Origin: Paludibacter sp. | GTDB taxonomy: Bacteria; Bacteroidota; Bacteroidia; Bacteroidales; Paludibacteraceae | Length of the DNA: 64,000 nt | Assembly (NCBI GenBank): GCA_028710415.1 | Contig: JAQTUE010000001.1 | Span: forward strand, 186,001 to 250,000 | Reading direction: 5' to 3' | Shown here: one piece after another, positions 61,695-64,000 of the stretch | Position numbering within the stretch: the first letter of the stretch is position 1 | Layout: every line of letters starts with the position of its first letter | Program-made: the position numbers and the translations under genes | Notes under the pieces: generated by a model | What the model was told of the DNA's origin: nothing | Database searches by the model: none | What the model saw: the letters and a program-made list of their open reading frames with translations, nothing else

Positions 61695-63680
61695 TTAATT
61701 TATTTTTGATAATCGTTGAATTACTTCGTTTCCTAATTCGGTTTTAATTTTAATATGATTTAGAACTTCCTTTACAAAAGTATTGCTTTCAAAACTGCCA
61801 CGTACCGATTCAAAATCCAGGTGTTTCTGTTCCTCGTTGCCATCGACTCCAAAACCGGTCCTGGAGTTCAGGTCAAATTCTTTCTTGGCATCATTGTAGA
61901 TCAATTGGTCCAGTTTTACAACCGATGTTTTCCACCCTTCTACAAGATTTACAATGTCTTCAATTGTTACGTTTTCAATTGATTTTCTCCAGTGTTCTTC
62001 GAGCTTTTGCATAGCCCATGTCCATTCGTAGTTATAATACTCCTGATGCATGGTTTCAAATTTGCTTTGAATGTCTTCAAAGTTCACAGGTGCCTTTTCA
62101 ATAGCATTTAATAAACTGTCAATTTCATTTTTAGGGGCAATAAGGCCGGAAAGGTCAATCCATTCACCCAATCCTTTCGTTGATTCAGGTTTCAGTTGTT
62201 GCCTTACTTCTTCAATTGTTTTAAAATTAGTTTCTTTCAGCCTGTTTATAAGTGAGTTCCCCAGGAATTTGTTGATTACAATTTTATAAAGGTCAATACC
62301 CTTGGTCAATGATGAATTCCTGATGTTGCAATTCTGATAGGTGTAAACTTCTGTCGTTTCTCCCGAAATCTGTTGCAGATTCTTAAGCACATCCACCCCT
62401 TTCATCATCTTTTGGATGGTGTATGGGCTGAGCAGGTTAAAGTTTATTGGATCCAGCTTCCTGGTATCTTTCCGGTTATCGCGTTTGGGCCATTTCTGGG
62501 CATCCCGGATAGTACCGACACTTCGAAGGTTGACAGCAGGTACCAGGTAACTTTCAGTGGCGTTTTCAATAAGATAGGAGAAAGGTAAATCGGAAGTGTC
62601 CGAATGTTTGATATGACGCCCCATAACCAGGGTAAATGCTCCGATTTTAGCTGGCCATAACAGGTATGAATCGCTGGTAGTTTTGGCACCGCGTTCGCAA
62701 ATACCCTGATGAATCGGACCCAGCTTATACATGTGGTTGCTTTGGTTCGATCCACTGCCTGCATTCAGGAATGAAAACATCCCGGCAATCAGCAAACTTG
62801 ATTTATGATGTGAAACCGTGTATGGACCGGCAAAAATAGCAGTTGCTTCACCGTGCATGCCCTGGCAGTTTGAGAAGAAAAGAGAATCAAGGGCCGAATA
62901 ATGTTTGCCCATAATGCAGCCTTGTCCTACAAAACATCGTGAAACCAGGGTTGAATCAGTAATTGATACTCCGGAACTTAATATAAAGTCATTGCATTTT
63001 ACTCCCGAGCCTACAGTCACCGGTGCCAGTTCATTGCTGTTAATTGATCCGTTTTCAAGCAGGGAAGCCCCTTCCAGGGTAGCAAAATCACCGATCCTGA
63101 CATTTTTAATGCTGCCGCAATTTACAATACGCACGTTTTTTCCAATAGTTCCTCTATCCGATTGCAACGTTTTAGCATACTCGTCAATCATTTTTTGAAG
63201 GTTCTGAATGACGGTTGGCCGGTGGCGGTATAGAGTCAGGATGTAGGCAAGCGGAGCGGAAAGATAATCGAATATCGGAATTTCACGTCCGCCACCTTCG
63301 TTCATTACCGGCACTTTAACGCCATTCCCGAAAGTTGACTGGCCTTCAACAATCAACAAATTGACATTCTCTATGTAAGTCCCTTCCTGAATTCTGTAAT
63401 TTGCAATGTAATTGTGAATTTCATCAATAAATACGTCATTTTCAACAATGCAATTGTGTAAGATACAATTAAAAATGCCGGAATGTTTTTTTAATCCACC
63501 TGCCAGTTCAAATACTTTCTGGTAACTTCCTAATGAAACAGATCCTGAAAAATGTACATTGGAGATAAAAGCCGGTGAAAAACCTTCGGAAACCTGAACT
63601 TCTTTCCAGTTCTCGGCAGAACAGCCATATACGGTTAATGTTGCAATTTCTAAGTCGCTAAGCGCACGATAATTTGTCAT
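61695..63680 (-). CDS. DUF4954 left-handed beta-helix protein
   Basis: A 661-residue cytosolic protein of the DUF4954 family (with DUF6819-like C-terminus), widespread in Bacteroidota and spirochaetes. The first two thirds contain hexapeptide-like strands (FNCILHNCIVENDVFIDE, KNVRIVNCGSIKNVRIGDFATLEGASLL, each quoted only to show the pattern), which predict a left-handed beta helix as in sugar-nucleotide acyl- or nucleotidyltransferases; conserved pieces are MHGEATAIFAGPYTVSHHKSSLLIAG and WPAKIGAFTLVMGRH. The last 200 residues are helical. No activity has been shown to my knowledge. It lies between hflX and the alcohol dehydrogenase gene in one direction. Confidence 0.85.
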   Translation of the reverse strand: MTNYRALSDLEIATLTVYGCSAENWKEVQVSEGFSPAFISNVHFSGSVSLGSYQKVFELAGGLKKHSGIFNCILHNCIVENDVFIDEIHNYIANYRIQEGTYIENVNLLIVEGQSTFGNGVKVPVMNEGGGREIPIFDYLSAPLAYILTLYRHRPTVIQNLQKMIDEYAKTLQSDRGTIGKNVRIVNCGSIKNVRIGDFATLEGASLLENGSINSNELAPVTVGSGVKCNDFILSSGVSITDSTLVSRCFVGQGCIMGKHYSALDSLFFSNCQGMHGEATAIFAGPYTVSHHKSSLLIAGMFSFLNAGSGSNQSNHMYKLGPIHQGICERGAKTTSDSYLLWPAKIGAFTLVMGRHIKHSDTSDLPFSYLIENATESYLVPAVNLRSVGTIRDAQKWPKRDNRKDTRKLDPINFNLLSPYTIQKMMKGVDVLKNLQQISGETTEVYTYQNCNIRNSSLTKGIDLYKIVINKFLGNSLINRLKETNFKTIEEVRQQLKPESTKGLGEWIDLSGLIAPKNEIDSLLNAIEKAPVNFEDIQSKFETMHQEYYNYEWTWAMQKLEEHWRKSIENVTIEDIVNLVEGWKTSVVKLDQLIYNDAKKEFDLNSRTGFGVDGNEEQKHLDFESVRGSFESNTFVKEVLNHIKIKTELGNEVIQRLSKIN

Positions 63681-63698
63681 GGAGTGATAAATTAGTGT

Positions 63699-64000
63699 TT
63701 ATCTTTGAGTTAATTCTTCTGTTTCAGTTTCAATGTCTGTGTAATTCTGGAATAAAAAGTCGTTGTATGGGTAGCGTTCAATATGAATGGCCTTTATTTT
63801 TTCATATAACATTTCTTTCAGGCTGTCAATATTTAGCTTTTCCTTTGCCGAAATAAAGATACAGTTATCATGCATTTTGGCCATCCAGGTATTTTTCAAG
63901 TCATCCAGACTCATGTTTTCACGTTTTATTGGAGCCAGGTCATCTTCTTCTTTCGGGGTATATCCAAATGCATCAATTTTATTGAATATCAGAATCATTG
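63699..64000 (-). CDS. hflX: GTPase HflX, C-terminal part (cut by window edge)
   Basis: About 100 residues visible, running off the right edge. The G4 motif NKID (LIFNKIDAF) is at the start, then an insertion rich in acidic residues, TWMAKMHDNCIFISAKEKLNID with the G5 motif SAK, and the C-terminal YPYNDFLFQNY. This is the end of HflX, a GTPase that splits or protects ribosomes under heat or antibiotic stress. The Met at 63998 is internal. It ends 19 bp before the DUF4954 start, so the three genes are probably one transcript. Confidence 0.88.
   Translation of the reverse strand, partial: MILIFNKIDAFGYTPKEEDDLAPIKRENMSLDDLKNTWMAKMHDNCIFISAKEKLNIDSLKEMLYEKIKAIHIERYPYNDFLFQNYTDIETETEELTQR

Overview
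The window reads as chromosomal DNA of an anaerobic or facultative Bacteroidota, most likely Bacteroidales or Marinilabiliales-like. The signs are promoters of the Bacteroidota sigma-ABfr type (-7 TAnnTTTG, sometimes with a -33 TTTG/TTG about 20 bp upstream), weak or absent Shine-Dalgarno sites, a serine palmitoyltransferase for sphingolipids, the carboxyspermidine route to spermidine, a secreted subtilase with a type IX secretion (Por) tail, several TonB_C proteins, and DUF4954/DUF6263/DUF5652-type proteins. No rRNA, tRNA, CRISPR array, integrase or intact insertion sequence was seen.

Layout. 1-4.1 kb: leftward genes for a pentapeptide-repeat protein, two NAD(P)-binding oxidoreductase-like proteins and a secreted C69 dipeptidase. 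4.1-4.95 kb: non-coding DNA with a large GC-rich palindrome and short tandem repeats. 4.95-8.7 kb: envelope-lipid genes (GT4 glycosyltransferase, flippase-like membrane protein, divergent PAP2 phosphatase/transferase). 8.9-17.7 kb: a nearly complete menaquinone cluster (thioesterase, menF, menD, menB, menA, menC, menE) interrupted by a beta-barrel-like protein and a monohaem cytochrome c lipoprotein; no menH is present. 18.1-21.2 kb: a secreted DOMON/CBM9-like protein and two DNA repair genes (photolyase, ogt). 22-24.5 kb: an AT-rich two-gene Septu-like defence system (AAA ATPase plus HNH nuclease). 24.5-30.3 kb: membrane and SPFH proteins, a DUF6263 protein, a large outer-membrane barrel, an orphan RHH-type antitoxin. 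30.4-40.1 kb: a glycosidase, then polyamine genes aguB, aguA, carboxyspermidine dehydrogenase and decarboxylase, with queC and an ATPase/DUF4143 gene between them. 40.3-46.2 kb: small membrane proteins, a DEAD-box helicase, an acyltransferase-like protein, recQ and a BFD-like ferredoxin. 46.4-50.3 kb: four tandem TonB_C paralogues. 51-64 kb: secreted subtilase, xseA, folB, an ABC-F ATPase, spt, a cysteine-cluster protein, aroA, an iron alcohol dehydrogenase, DUF4954 and the 3' end of hflX.

The most unusual feature is not a gene. At about fifteen gene ends the stop codon is followed at once, or is itself supplied, by a tract of degenerate short tandem 'words' (for example cacagatt, cggaacac, aagaaccaag, gtaggta, cttaatcaa, tcaaactt, ctcaacgctt, cataatgcat, or a cccctaaagggg palindrome). 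The same word families recur at distant loci, are oriented by the direction of transcription of the gene they follow, and form mirror images between convergent genes. Some run up to the next start codon and leave leaders with no G on the sense strand. This is the candidate undescribed system in the window; what makes it and what it does cannot be told from one window.
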